Source: Brachypodium distachyon
Taxonomy: Eukaryota > Streptophyta > Magnoliopsida > Poales > Poaceae
Reading direction: 5' to 3'
Assembly: GCF_000005505.3 (NCBI RefSeq)
Contig: NC_016135.3
Location: 21,174,613-21,238,612 of the forward strand
DNA length: 64,000 bases
In this document: positions 1-12,248 of the stretch, in pieces
How positions within the stretch are numbered: the first letter of the stretch is position 1
Layout: each line of letters opens with the position of its first letter
The notes under the pieces: model-generated
The model's database searches: none
Told to the model about the DNA's origin: nothing
Seen by the model: only the letters and a program-made list of their open reading frames with translations
Position numbers and translations under genes: made by a program

Positions 1-1221
1 TGGTAGTTACAGGGCTCTATAAAGACTAAGCTTCAAGGCCCAACATGTCTATCAACTTCAAGTAGTATTTTCATATCATGTTCAACCAGTTGTCCATATA
101 TTAAAGCCCAGAATTAAAAATGCTCAAACTCAGCACTTGAAGGGGGTCATATTCTCTGGAACAGGGGAGAAAGTTTGTGCCACCACGATACAGAGTCAAC
201 AAAACAAAGCTAGCATTCCCTGAATCATAACCTCATAAGCAAACACTGCCAAGCCATATCACAGCCCAAATCAACTCAGGTCGACGTGTAGATGTGGTCA
301 CGTAGACAATACAACACATATACATAGTAGCCCAAGTGCCCAACTGAAAATACTTCTATAGAACCATCCAGTCACAATCAAGTAATCAGCTTGACTATAA
401 TGTTAACAGGTCAGCTTGCAGCAAATATCTAACAGAGGCTAAGTCAGTGGTCTAACACAAATACACTTCTACAGTTTAGCATTACTGATTATCAATCAGC
501 TAAGTGTAAATTGTGCAACTATTTGTGGTGGAAATTCGCAGCTCAGAACTTGCAGTTCCTCAACAAATCTTTCACAGCACAGACGTGGTATTGCACTTAA
601 CAAGCTTAATGCCTTTGTACAAATAAATCAACATGCATATCAGAGCTACAGACTCAAAGACCGTAACAATTACAGAAAACCATTTCCAAGAAGCAAGTAT
701 GTCAACATACTCTTGTGCACCCGAAAGTACTGCAAGGAACAGGACAGGGCCAAAAGGGCACAAGGGTCTGCGCGCCAAAAACGGTCACACAAATGCAAGA
801 TAAATACGCAAGAATTTACATGACGCCGCGAAAGAAAGGCACTACCTTTAAAACCGGAAAATCGAAATGCTTAAATGGTTGTATCCATGTGCTGTGAAAC
901 CAATCAATAACCAACCAAAGTTCAACGAAACAGCAAACGAAGGAATTCATCAAAATTAATATTGCATCGAACTATATTAAAGGCGTCAACTTAACAATAC
1001 AGAGCATAGATATAGCTAAAAATATGCAACAAGCCACAAACCAGGCATGAAGTTAGACTCTAGGAGGTTTTAAAAAAAAAACAAAAGTTGCATCACACCC
1101 CCCAAATCGAGTATACCGCAACCTGGGCATCGAACATCTACATGGGCATGGAGTTTTTGGCAGCACCCAACGATCCCAGGTAAAATCCAACAGAGGAGCG
1201 ACAGTGAGAGTGGGGGAGCTT
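1..1221 (-). other. Intron 1 of the PGSIP-type gene
   Basis: AT-rich sequence following the GTAAGC donor of the first exon. No open stretch resembling the next GT8 segment was seen, so the intron is inferred to run past the left edge. Confidence 0.5.
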
Positions 1222-1223
1222 AC

Positions 1224-1480
1224 AGCGCCTGGACCCAGCGCGGCGGGACGTCGAGCGAGGCGATCACGACGCGGTCTGCATCGGCGCCGAGCCCCCGCAG
1301 CGACCGCATCATGACGCGCGTGGCCACGTAGAACTCGTAGTCCCGGGGCGTGCCCATGTACATCATCGCGGCGTACGCGTGCCGTCGCCCCGCGACCACC
1401 CCCTCCTCCTCCGCCGCAGCCAACGCCCCCGCCGCGACCCACGCCACGACGAGCCACCACAACCCTACACGCCGCCCCAT
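1224..1480 (-). CDS. GT8 glucuronosyltransferase, PGSIP type (first exon only)
   Basis: Partial gene: the start codon and first exon are here and the remaining exons lie beyond the left edge. The exon encodes a signal peptide or signal anchor (about residues 1-22, rich in Val, Ala and Trp) followed by the start of a glycosyltransferase family 8 domain with the motif AAMMYMGTPRDYEFYVATRV and, at the end, ASLDVPPRWVQAL. These motifs are typical of plant glycogenin-like starch initiation proteins of the PGSIP6/7/8 branch, Golgi glucuronosyltransferases that include the enzyme that glucuronidates inositol phosphorylceramide. The reading frame ends in a GTAAGC splice donor at 1223-1222, so the apparent stop is intronic. 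No further exon was found in 1-1221. Family assignment is firm; which branch member, and therefore the acceptor substrate, is inference. Confidence 0.8.
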
Positions 1481-4113
1481 CCCGCGCGCCGGGGAATCTC
1501 CCGCGCCTCAGATCTATCTAGCTACGAAGCGAGGATCGCCGGAGCCAGGCAGGGGCCCCGGAGCATCACCAGGCGGCGGCGAGCGCGCGGGCGGGCGGGG
1601 GCCGGGGAGCTCCGCGGGAATGGCCGGAGCAGGTCGGTCGCCGGTGCGCTGTCTCGGGAGCTGGAGCTGGAGCTGGAGCGGCGCGTTGTTTTCTCCTTCT
1701 TTTTTCTGCTGCTTCTTTTTCTTTGTTCCAGTTTGGCTTCAACGTGAATGGAAAGGTGGAGGCAGTTGAGTGGAGGTGGCCGGGGGAAGAGCAGGAGAAG
1801 CGAGATGCGAAAGTCTCCTGCGCTTCAGTTTATGCTTGAGCTGGCTCCCTGATAATTGCGCTTCACGTGAAAAAAAAGGGGTTGGCTTTGCGTAATCAGA
1901 TTACTATGTGGTGTAATGATCGTTTGGCATGGTATCAGTCAAAACAGAGTCCATCGGTTTAACCCCTGGTCAGTCAAGCCAGGAGATGATGCTTTCTCAG
2001 GAGTCAACAGGACCCAAGCGAAGCTCACCAACCTGTAATGAATTTGAGAAGCCAAGGAGGCTCGTTTGGTTGGGACTCAGGAGGCAAACAGGCCCGGAGA
2101 GACTGTTCCGTTGGCTCGCCGCATCTTTCGTGGTCTGGCTAGGTAGGCAGCACCTGCAAGCTGGAGGGAGCTCTCTCTCGGCTTCTCGGATGATCTATCG
2201 CTGTCAATGTCTTTGATCCCCCAGGTTTCGTGCACATGCTTCCGAGCAAACAGCTCCTATCAAAATAAAAACCAGCTAATATTCAGGCTGCTTCTGGACA
2301 CCAACTTTTTGCCAGGAAAGTTGTTCGGGCCTCAACAAAACAAACAGTGCCCTAAAACCGGAACCGTTCTTTAGTTCGGTCGGTACGTCGTTTCGAATAG
2401 AAAGAAATAAGGAAAAACAGAAAGAAGAGCAGGTAGGCACGTGAAGACTCCGGAGTCCTGGCCCCTGGGTGCCGTTGGACTTTGGAGCGGGGTCTCCATG
2501 GGAAGAAAAAAATACTCTTTGCCGGAACGACTCGGCACACGACGGCACGCAGAAAACTGTTCGGAAGATGAGATGTGCCCAAATTGTCACTCCTTTCGGT
2601 GATGGATTAGATAGAGACTCCTACCGTGCGGCGTGCACTTGGCCGTACGCGTGTGCAACTCGTCTTCACGCGCTGCTTTTGGCAGAGCAAAAGCTCGCGA
2701 CTGGTCACTGGGTTTGGATAGGGATGAGCACGTCACGGACACGGTGGCCGTCAGCGGTCGGTCACGATGTTGAGTGCCCGACGGTGCAAAAATAAAGCCA
2801 GTGTTTGACGCTTTGCGCTTTTGGTTCCATCTACTCGTTCCATAATTCTTGTCAAAATATTACATGTATCTAGACGTCTTTTAAATAGATACATCCATTT
2901 TTAAGCAAATTTGAGACAAGAATTATGAAACAGAAGGAGTATCTCTTTAAAAAAATCTCGAGCACGTAATGCTTATCTTCATCGGAATCTATTTTCTGTT
3001 GTTTCTTTGAATAAAACTGTCAATGTTTTGAAAAAAAAAAAGGCATCTATATACGTCCTATTGTACTCTAACAAACATTCTTGCTAAACTTGACTTAAAA
3101 TATGTTCATATGCATTATACGAAAACACGGTTTCAACAGTAACAACTAGGATCTCAGTCTCGCCTGCATCCCTAACCACTTGTAGTCTGCTAGGGCTACC
3201 CTAAATGCAAATTTTGAGCCAAAATTTTTTAAATACAGGAATGTTTAAAGTTTAAATTAGAAGTGCGTCATCTATCACCACGGCTGCCTAGATCAGCCTC
3301 GCCGGAACCGGCACGGTTTCTCCACCGCTGGTGCTCCATCTGCCTTGCCGGAACCGCGGGTACTCCTTCCGCTCTATCACTATTCACTACTGCTGCTCTC
3401 GCAGTCTCGCCAAAAATGCCAAAGCAGTCGTCCTCGATCTACCCCCACCGCCCACAGTTCAGGATTTCCCGTATGTAGAACATTCCAGGAGCTAATTAAT
3501 TTCAGCCGACGAGTTTGCGTTCTAACGTACGGCCAAAGTTCTTAAACTATGCGTGAGTAGTTGAAGAATTTCCTGGGTTCCAACTACCGAACCACAGTCT
3601 AGTTGGTCAAGGGCTAGAGGCAACCAGCCTACCGGTCCAATAAATTGAGAAACAACATTGTTTGTCCTACAGACTTGCCTGTCATCTTCACGGAAGGACG
3701 GAAGCGATAGCAGGAGAAACACTGGGTTGGAGTGTTTGGTGACTGTCAAACTCCATTACTTCACCAAAGCTGTTCCATATAAATAAGAGTCTCTAAAAAT
3801 GCAAACTGTTGCACAGTGGCATGAGCAAAGTTGGGACAAAAAAAATCAACCTTGCCTAGCATAAGGAAAAAACTAAACAATTCTTTAAACCTAGTGGGGG
3901 ATACTTGGTCGGCGACCACCGAAGCTATCCACTTCCGGCGCTGTGAAATATAGTCGCCAGGAAATGATGAGGTGCTAATGTCATTTCTACCAGACTTAAA
4001 CTGATGGGCTACTGGTCAACTGTATAATTACGACTGTTCCTTCCATCTCACCAAGGAATTGAGGAATTCCATCACCTGCACCGCAAACAATTGGCAAGTA
4101 CAGAAAAACCAAA
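1481..4113. other. Upstream region of the PGSIP-type gene and 3' flank of the TPP gene
   Basis: The first few hundred bases hold the GC-rich leader and promoter of the PGSIP-type gene, with a short run of GAGCTG hexamers near 1659-1680. The interval also contains one Stowaway MITE (listed separately). The bases next to 4113 are the likely 3' untranslated region of TPP. No convincing coding sequence was seen; the short open frames here lack domains and splice context. Confidence 0.5.
2832..2941. mobile_element. Stowaway-type MITE
   Basis: About 110 bp with terminal inverted repeats: TACTC-GTTCCATAATTCTTGTC at the left and GACAAGAATTATGAAACAG-AAGGAGTA at the right. TA is at each end. The interior (ACATGTATCTAGACGTC...) is typical of a widespread grass Tc1/mariner-derived MITE. 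Confidence 0.8.
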
Positions 4114-6026
4114 TCAGAGGTCAATCGACTGAATAAAATCACCAGGAATGCAGAAATCAATGAAGCGTGAGGTGTTCTTTACTTCAGATGGGCCTGTCAG
4201 TGAGTAGAAGGCTTCCGTCTCCTTGGGCACTTGCGAAACCAGTATTCCAAATCCACAGTTCCGCTCCCGAAATACCTGACCATCGCAGCAACACAATAGA
4301 AAAATAAATACAATACATTTTCAGTGAATAATTCTGAGGGATATGCACACTCTTTTTTTTCGTGAAGTAAAGGAAACCTTGAATGCATCTTCGTCTGTTC
4401 GATCGTCTCCAATGTAGATAGGAAGAACGCTTTCAGGGTCATCTAACCCCAGCGCCTGAAGCAGAAACTCCACCGCCTTCCCCTTGTCCCAGTCGATCAC
4501 CGGACGAACCTCTAAAACCTGTGCACTTGCAGCATAATTATTTAGTAACACGAAGAACGCTTGGTGAAGGATCCTTCGGATCTTCCTACCTTTCGTCCGG
4601 TCGTTACTTTTAGGCGAGGGAAAGCTTTGAGGACACCATCGACGAGCTCCGTGACCAATTTCCAGTCCTGGGAAACGAAACAGGCGAGAGAAGAATCTTC
4701 AGAGGAGGACGTCAAGGGGCAGGGAAACTTGAGTCGATCTAACTCTACCTTCTTGTCGACGTTGCGGTAGTGTACAGACACACAGAACTTGTTGTTCTCA
4801 ACAATTGCACCCTTGATTGATCTAGTGGCTTCCACTAGAGATTTGTTAACCTGTTGGGCAAACGGAAATAAATACCATGACATTTCCTTTGTACAAGTAG
4901 ATCGAATAACGTGACTATTAACATGGTTTAACTGTATACCTCACTGATGATCTGTAGAAACTCGTTTGCAGGCTGGAAAAGTTTCGCCTCTTTGTTCTAC
5001 AATAAAGTATTGTTCAAAGAAGAAGAAAAAAAAATCAAAGGTCCCAAGGAAAAAAACTATAGTAAACTGAGGATTTACAGGAGCAAAAATGAAGAAAGCA
5101 ATGTTTTTTTTGCCACGGAGGTAACGCCAAAAAGCAGTTTAGTCGTCTCTGAAATCCGAAAACGAAGGAAGAACTCACATCTTTTGTTATACTTTCAGAA
5201 TCTGCACACGTTACCATTATGTCCATTCCATGACTTCCAGCATAGTAGAGTTCTTTCAGCTTTACAAAATCAAATACCTGGACATCAGTCATCAGATATA
5301 AACCAGGTTGGACACGTGATACATCATCAAATATATAATTTCCATACAGTTCAAGCTCCCAGTTTGTTCTTACTTTGTCACGAGACCTCCCGCTGACAAT
5401 TGCGGTGGGGCAGAACCTTGCAACATTCTTCACAGCAGTGCGCATCTGAACGAAGTTTTTCGGATTGAGCAACCAACATATACATACGTCCAGCAGTGTT
5501 GCAGTAATAAGGAATGCATGGTGGATGTTTGCACGAGATATTAGTTACCTCAGGGGACATGAATGCCTTCTCAGGATCATTAACAATAGGCGAAAGTGTG
5601 CCATCATAGTCAAGAAACAACGCAATCTTCTTGCCCTGCGTTCTGGCTATGATTTGGTCGAAGGAAGCTAAAGCAGAAGGACATTTTTTCTGCAACAAAG
5701 GGCAAAGCTGTAACATGCTTTGCATAAGACGGCAAGACACTCACTAGATAACTGAAAATCAAAATGGACATTGATCTTACCAGCCAAGTGTTGTTACCAG
5801 AAACTTTGTCAGATGAAATATCGCAACCGGAATGCACGTATGGCTGTTTACGGGTTGACAGTGTCATGACACCGAGCAGGCCATCAACGACTTCGGCAAG
5901 TTTACGTCTACTGATATATGTCACACTCAAGGAAGAACATGGATGTTTCTTGGAGGTTGCTGAAGATGGCATCATATTTGGAGGGAGGGTCAATACTGGC
6001 TGGGTTTTGGCCACATGATCAGACAT
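4114..6026 (-). CDS. TPP: Trehalose-6-phosphate phosphatase
   Basis: Hydrolyses trehalose 6-phosphate to trehalose, the second step of trehalose synthesis; the substrate is a sugar-status signal in plants. Eight coding exons (minus strand): 5781-6026, 5549-5689, 5179-5445, 4940-4996, 4749-4850, 4590-4667, 4378-4518, 4114-4275. All junctions are GT-AG and phase 0, giving 397 residues, a normal plant length. HAD-phosphatase motifs are visible: [13 protein letters not shown] (exon 2, nucleophile Asp), [10 protein letters not shown] (exon 3), and [13 protein letters not shown] (exon 7). Family signatures also include [10 protein letters not shown] and [19 protein letters not shown]. The N-terminal about 95 residues before the catalytic core are divergent, as is usual in this family. 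The start is the first ATG after a good splice acceptor (exon begins 6036), reached by a leader intron from 7525. A decayed Copia element sits immediately upstream. Function is known for the family; the tissue role is not visible. Confidence 0.95.
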
Positions 6027-6036
6027 GACAGGTAAG

Positions 6037-7525
6037 CTGTTGTTCTAAATGAGTACAATAAGGAGTGTCTTTTGGGATCCAAATTAGGTAGAACAAGCTT
6101 TATTTCAAATAGATTTAACCCACAGTCTTGTCAATGAAAAACCACTTCTTCAATGTTTTCTTGTCAGTGTAAGTTCGCAGAAAATTGCCAGTGATCTGAT
6201 GAAAGAAGCATGTCAATATTAGACAAAAGCATGTTATGTTTACTCAATTAAAACATGAAATACTTTGTAGTCACAATATGTTACTTACCTTCATACACTC
6301 CTTTGCAAGAACGCATGTGTATTCATATGTCACAAAAGTGAAACTTCAGTAGAAAAGGGACCATATAACTCAGCTTGTGTGTATAGTTGATCAGACGGCA
6401 TTGCTGCATGAGTCAGGGAACAAGTTTATGTCATTGATCTAAAAATGTCATAATACTCTAATAATGTTATGGCATCATCATGCATGCATAGACAGAATTT
6501 GTAATGGCACCTAGGTTCTAGCCAACAGGGAGTTCCTCTGAACCTAGGTTAATCCCGACAGCAAGTAAATGTGTAACATCAGTGTCCTTATCATTCAGGG
6601 ATAACATAAACAACACCATAATTGCCTAGTAAGCATTTTGATATCAACATTTCTTTTTAATTTGTTTGGAAAATGGGGGATCTGAACGTTTTAATTGAAG
6701 GTAGGTTCAGACAAACGTGCAGCCTGTTCTCACTACAGCATTTGTAAAGCGTGTTAAAGACGGTCCGTAAAAAAAGTATTGATCTGCCTACACTATGTAA
6801 GATCAAAATTACTGCTACTTAAACAATGTAGAAGGTCGTGTCTTTCACTAGAAGGATTTGGTGATCATCAACAAGGTTAGGCCCAATGCCTACCATCTAT
6901 AATGATAGGCTACCCCAGAAAGCACCCAGTAATCAGTAACTAGTTTCGATCATAAACCCTTAATGACATGTTAGGTACGCCTAACTTCTCTTTTTTTCCT
7001 ATTGAATCATCAGAAATTCTCTTTTGTCCAGTGAATCGCCATGGCACCAAAAACAGCTACAGATCCAGATTTTGGTACATAAAATGCACATCGCTTTAGT
7101 CTATGGTCATAAATTCTAGCGATGCGATTCACAGCTGCTAGAGGAACTAAGAAACCATATCGTGGAAAGGATCTCATGAAATCGATACGACATGAAGGGA
7201 GTCTATTATTAAATTAATGTGATTTAACTAAAAAAAGACATGCAAGTTGATCAAGTCAAAAAGCAAAAACGATTCAGATGCAATGCAATTCAATCGCATA
7301 AACCATATCAGGCGAGAAAAGTACGGCATTATATAAATTTAAAACTTTTGGATATAAATTCTCGCATCTAGATGCAAGTACCATGTAGGGGGGGAAAGGG
7401 ATAGACAGACGGAATTAGGAATTCGAGGCAGTGAATCATCATTCTTAGAGCAATTGAAAGATCGCTTGCAAAATTGGGGGCAAATGAAGGGAAGATAAGA
7501 GAGAGAAATATGTACAGACACTCAC
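6037..7525 (-). other. TPP leader intron
   Basis: Inferred intron in the 5' untranslated region: donor AAG|GTGAGTG at 7526/7525 and acceptor CAACAG|CTTACC at 6037/6036, nine bases before the TPP start codon. Contains two coding-like same-strand segments (listed separately) and a short inverted repeat (9 bp arms, 6510-6518 and 6540-6548). Confidence 0.6.
6115..6404 (-). pseudogene. Coding-like exons of unknown identity inside the TPP leader intron
   Basis: Not recognised. On the minus strand, an open exon ends in CVLAKECMK at a clean donor (AAG|GTAAGT, exon end near 6288). After a short intron, a phase-matched exon 6115-6195 encodes ITGNFLRTYTDKKTLKKW and ends at TAA 6115-6117. Upstream of the first exon, an acceptor-like CATGCAG near 6398 leads into a different open frame containing LYTQAELYGPFSTEVSLL, which hits a stop, so joining the two needs a frame change. 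This looks like a broken gene or a rarely used alternative exon set. A distant likeness of the LYGPF segment to YIP1-family membrane proteins was considered but is too short to call. Confidence 0.3.
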
Positions 7526-7602
7526 CTTGGTGAAGAACAGGGAGGGCGGTGTATTTGCAGACGCCGAGAAAAGAGAAGAAGAAAAAGCCGTGAGGCGGAG
7601 AT

Positions 7603-7612
7603 GTATATATAA
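7603..7612 (-). promoter_or_regulatory. TATA box of the TPP gene
   Basis: TATATATA read on the minus strand, about 80 bp upstream of the leader-exon donor at 7526; predicted transcription start near 7575. The Copia element begins only about 185 bp further upstream. Confidence 0.55.
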
Positions 7613-7795
7613 GAGAACGGAGGCAGAAAGGGGATTTCAAAATCTCGAAGAATTTCAACTCCGCCTGTTCATCGTAGATACTCGCTAGGTGCCCCGGGTC
7701 GACTAAACTGGATGGGCCTTCGTCCACAGTAAATGGGCATTGGGCTAGTACGGCACTGCCCGCTGGGTTCCTCTTTACCCACGGAGTGTTCACCC

Positions 7796-8215
7796 CGTTG
7801 GGTTCTGATCCAAATTCCCAAGGGCCGGAAGTTCCGGCCGAACTTCCGGCCGAACCTCCGGATGCTCTCTGTTATTTTTCGGGAAATTTCGAAACTTGCT
7901 GCGGAACTTCCGGATATTCAAGAATATGCAGAACTTCCGGCCTCCAACCGGAACTTCCGGTGTGACCGTTACGGATCTGACTTGCCCTAATGCTCCTGCT
8001 ATAAATACCCCTTGTATGCCGCTGTTTTGGGTAGAGTTCGCACGAGTTGAGTTCGTGAAATCTCCCTGGCGTTGTAAACACTCCCATATAGTGAAGTTTC
8101 GCTGGTTGGCGCCCGTGGTTTTTCCTACTCGTTGTTTGAGAGGGTTTTCCATGTTAAATCCGTGTGTCCTTATGCTGTGATTTCTTCTTCGTTTTTGTTT
8201 GTCGTGTTCATAACA
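7796..8215 (+). repeat. Left LTR of the Copia element
   Basis: 420 bp. Carries six copies of a GAACTTCCGG / CCGGAAGTTC motif between 7825 and 7960, including the palindrome CCGGAAGTTCCGG at 7825-7837. ATAAATACC near 8001 is a likely LTR TATA box. The first base reads C where the right LTR has T. Confidence 0.85.
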
Positions 8216-8217
8216 AG

Positions 8218-8229
8218 TGGTATCAGATC
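8218..8229 (+). other. Primer binding site of the Copia element
   Basis: TGGTATCAGATC two bases after the left LTR, matching the usual plant retrotransposon site complementary to the 3' end of initiator methionine tRNA (TGGTATCAGAGC). Confidence 0.75.
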
Positions 8230-8255
8230 CCCAGGTTCCGCCTAGGGTTTTCGAC

Positions 8256-9147
8256 ATGTCTACCTTGAAGTTCGATCTGTCGCGGCTGGAGTACACCACA
8301 CGATTCTCGTTGTGGCAAGTGAAGATGCGGACGATTCTCGCTCAAACTTCAGATCTGGATGAAGCGCTTGATTCCTTCGGCAAGAAGGATGAAAAGGAGT
8401 GGACTGCCGAAGAGAAACGCAAAGATCGTAAGGCTTTGTCTTTGATTCAACTTCATCTATCCAATAATATTTTGCAGGAAGTGTTGGAGGAGAAATCCAC
8501 AGCAGCCCTGTGGCTGAAACTGGAATCGATCTGCATGTCTAAAGATTTAACCAGTAAGATCCATGTAAAGATGAAGTTGTTTACCCATAAGCTGCAACAA
8601 GGTGGATCGGTAATATCTCATATAACTGTTTTTTTGAGAGATAGTTTCTGACTTGCAAGCTTTGGAGGTTAAGTATGATGATGAGGATTTAGCCATCTTA
8701 CTCTTATGCTCGTTGCCTAGTTCCTATACAAATTTCCGCGATTCAATTCTTTATAGCCATGACTCTCTAACCCTTAATGAGATTTTAGAAGCACTTAGAC
8801 AGAAAGAAAAGATGAAGTCTATGATGCAGACCGATGGGTCGTCGTCAAAGGCAAAAGCTCTGCAGGTTCGTGGCAGGAGCAGAGGAACAACAACTATGAC
8901 AACCGAGATAAGAGCAGGGACAGAAAAGCTCGTTCAAAGTCCCGAGGAAAAGATAAGTTCTGCAGGTATTGTAAGAAAAATAATCATGTTATTGAGGATT
9001 GTTATAAACTGCAGAACAAGGAGAAAAGGAACGGTACCTACAAACCGAAATACAAGTCCGATGGTAATGGTAAGGCCGCTGTCATTTCTACCAACAGCTC
9101 CGAGGGTGAATGCCTCGCTGTTCTTGCTGCTTGTATTTCACGTGATG
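8256..9147 (+). pseudogene. Copia gag region (frameshifted)
   Basis: Starts MSTLKFDLSRLEYTTRFSLW and contains the UBN2-type gag segment. The first frame stops at 8649-8651; the sequence continues in another frame (KYDDEDLAILLLCSLPSSY, then LNEILEALRQKEK), showing a frameshift near 8640. A CCHC zinc knuckle (CRYCKKNNHVIEDC) is encoded at 8961-9002, again in a different frame from the preceding segment, so at least two lesions are present. Confidence 0.8.
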
Positions 9148-10380
9148 ATGAATGGATTCTTGATACGGCATGTTCCTTTCATATTTGGTGTAACAAGGAT
9201 TGGTTCAGTTCTTATGAGTCTGTGCAGACTGGAGATTTTGTGCGTGCGGGCGATGACAATCCTTGTCATATTGTTGTCGTTGGGTCCGTTCAGATCAAGA
9301 CCCATGATGGCATGACACGCATGTTGAAAGAGGTGAAGCACATACCAAGCATGGTCAGGAATTTGATCTCGCTTAGTACCATGGATTGTGACGGGTACAA
9401 GTACGCCGGAGGGCATAGACTTCTGAAGGTATCTAGAGGTTCTCTCATTCACATGATAGGTGATATGAATTCTGCCAAATTATATGTTCTTAGAGGTGTC
9501 ACTTTGCCTGGTTTTGCTGCTGCCGTTACACCTAATGATTCTGATGATTTTGCTAAAACGAATCTATGGCATATGGGTCTTTGGGCATATGAGTGAACAT
9601 GGGATGGAAGAGTTGGTCAAGAGAGAGCTCATCGATAGCTGCAACTTGAGTAAACTTGAGTTTTGTGAGCACTTCGTTTATGGTAACCACAAAAGGGTTA
9701 AGTTTATTTCTTCCGTTCATACTACCAAAGGCATATTAGATCATGTGCATGCTGATGTTTGGGGACCCTCCCGTAAGATTTCTATTGGTGGTGCTAATTA
9801 CATGCTTACCATTATTGATGATTATTCAAGAAAAGTTTGGTCTTATTTTCTGAAACATAAATCTGATGTTTTTGGTGCATTCAAGAAGTGGAAAGTTATG
9901 ATAGAAAAGCAAACTGAAAGAAAGGTGAAAATTTTGCGTACTGATAATGGTGGTGAATTTATTTCTGATGAGTTTGAGGAGTTTTGCAGCAATGATGGTG
10001 TGGCTAGGCACTACACGGTTGCCCGTACTCCACAACAAATTGGCGTGGCTGAACGCATGAATAGAACCATCATCTCGAGAACCCGTTGCATGCTGTCCAA
10101 TGCAGGTTTGGGCAGGCGTTTTTGGGCTGAGGTAGATTCCACCACATGCTACCTCATAAACAGGTCACCTTCTAATCCACTTGATAAGAAAACTCCCATT
10201 GAGGTATGGTCTGGTAAACCTGCTGATTATTCACAGTTGAGAGTTTTCGGTTGCACCGCTTATGCTCACGTTGATAATGGAAAGCTAGAGCCTAGAGCTG
10301 TTAAGTGCATTTTTCATGGCTATGGTTCTGGAGTTAAAGCTTTCAGGTTGTGGGATCCTGAAACTAAATTTTTTTACTAA
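9148..10380 (+). pseudogene. Copia protease and integrase region (broken)
   Basis: The protease active-site segment reads WILDTACSFHI near 9153. The integrase begins at LWHMGL, where a frameshift near 9590 disrupts the zinc-binding HHCC domain; in the following frame the CxxC pair reads CEHF, with Phe in place of the second Cys. Integrase core landmarks remain: HADVWGP, TDNGGEF and GVAERMNRT. The frame ends at a stop (10378-10380) before the reverse transcriptase. Non-functional by several independent defects. Confidence 0.85.
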
Positions 10381-10386
10381 GCAGGA

Positions 10387-12248
10387 ATGTTGTCTTTAAT
10401 GAAAAAGTTATATATCATGATACTTTATCCACTGATGCCTCGCATTGAAGAGGAGAGACTTAGAGTGCAGGTGGAGCACGTTGATGAAATTGTTGACAAC
10501 GATGATGCTCAGGTTGATCATGGTAATGATGATGGGAACAATGATGATAATAATGATGATATTGTTCCACCCTCACCACCTGTTTTGCAGCAACCCACAC
10601 GGTCTATTGCAGCTGACCGTCCGAAGAGAAATAAAGGTCCTCGTCCACGTTTAATTAAAAAGTGTGATTTTGTTTATTATGCTTTGAGTTGTGCAGAACA
10701 GGTGGAGCATGATAGTGAACCGGCCGCATATAGTGAAGCAGTTGTTTCCGGCGACCGTGTGAAGTGGTTGTCTGCCATGCAAGAGGAGATGCAATCTCTT
10801 GAGAAGAATGACACATGGGATGTTGTGCCCTTGCCAAAACAAAAGAAGGCCGTTCGCTGCAAATGGTTTTCAAGAGAAATGAGTGTATGTCTCCTAATGA
10901 GTCTATGAGGTTTAAGGCAAGGTTAGTGACAAAAGGTTTCAGTCAAATACCAGGTATTGATTATAGTGATGTGTTCTCTCCAGTGGTAAAGCATTGTTCC
11001 ATCCATACTTTCTTTGGTATTGTTGCTATGCATGATTTTGAGCTTGAACAGTTAGATGTGAAGACTGCATTTTTGCATGGAGAGATTGACGAGGAAATAT
11101 ATATGGACCAACCTGAAGGGTTCATAGTTTCTGGTAAAGAGGAGTTTGTTTTTAAGTTGAAGAAGTCCCTTTATGGTTTGAAGCAATCTCCTAGACAGTG
11201 GTATAAAATGTTTGATTCATTTATGATCTCACGTGGCTTTAGTAGATCTCAGTATGACAGTTGTGTCTACATTAAATTTGTTGATGGATCACCTATATAC
11301 TTGCTGTTATATGTTGATGATATGTTAATCGCTGTCAAGAGCATGAAAATAATCACTACTTTGAAGGCACAACTAAGTAGTGAATTGGAGATGAAGGATC
11401 TTGGTGCTGCTAAGAAAATCTTAGGTATGGAAATTAAAAGGGACAGAAAATCTAGATTGCTATTTCTTAGTCAGCAAAGTTACATCGAGAAAGTATTTCA
11501 CCGTTTTAATATGCATGATGCAAAGTGTGTTAGTACTCCTATTGCTTCTCATTTCAAGTTGTTAGCGTTTCAATGTCCTACTTCTGATGAAGATATTGAG
11601 TACATTTCACGAGTTCCCTATTCTAGTGCTGTTGGTTCCTTGATGTATGCCATGGTTTGTTCACGTCCTGATTTATCATATGCTATGAGCTTGGTCAGTC
11701 GTTACATGGCTAATTCCTGTAAAGAACATTGGAAAGCTGTTCAGTGGATTTTCAGGTATCTTCATGGCACATGCAATGCTTGCGTGAAGTTTGGCAAAAC
11801 TGATGAGGAACTCGCTGGCTATGTGGACACAGATTTTGCTGCCAACTTGGATAAGAGGAGATCCCTCACAGTTTATGTGTTCACGATAGGTGGATGTGCT
11901 GTGAGTTGGAAGGCAACACTGCAACTAGTTGTTGCTCAATCTACAACCGAAGCAGAATATATGGCTATTGCTGAAACTTGCAAATAATCTGTTTGGTTGA
12001 AGGGTTTATATGCTGAGCTTTGTCAAGATGTTTTTTGCATTAACCTGTTTTGTGACAGTCAAAGTGCTATTTACCTTACTAAGGATCAGATGTTCCATGA
12101 GAGAACCAAACACATTGATGTCAAGTACTATTTTGTTCGCGACGTTGTTGCACAAGGTAAATTGAAAGTATGCAAGATCAGCACTCATGATAATCCTGCT
12201 GATATGATGACAAAGCCTGTTTCTATTGCTAAGTTTGAACTATGTTGA
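10387..12248 (+). pseudogene. Copia reverse transcriptase and RNase H region (broken)
   Basis: A linker rich in Asp and Asn (encoded by GATGAT runs at 10495-10560) precedes the reverse transcriptase. The frame is lost near 10870 (stop 10906-10908) and resumes in the frame opening at 10815. Visible motifs: LDVKTAFLHGEIDEEIYMDQ, KSLYGLKQSPRQWY and the catalytic YVDDMLI (near 11310). RNase H motifs TEAEYMA and, after a stop at 11985-11987, ERTKHIDVKYYFVRD follow. At least one frameshift and one nonsense change make it inactive. Confidence 0.87.

Noticed and set aside
1053..1460. 135-codon minus-strand frame overlapping the PGSIP-type exon
   Set aside because: Out-of-frame shadow of the GC-rich first exon; the other frame carries clear GT8 motifs.
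6510..6548. Short hairpin (9 bp arms CCTAGGTTC / GAACCTAGG)
   Set aside because: Too short for a miRNA precursor and without extended pairing; judged to be chance or a MITE relic.
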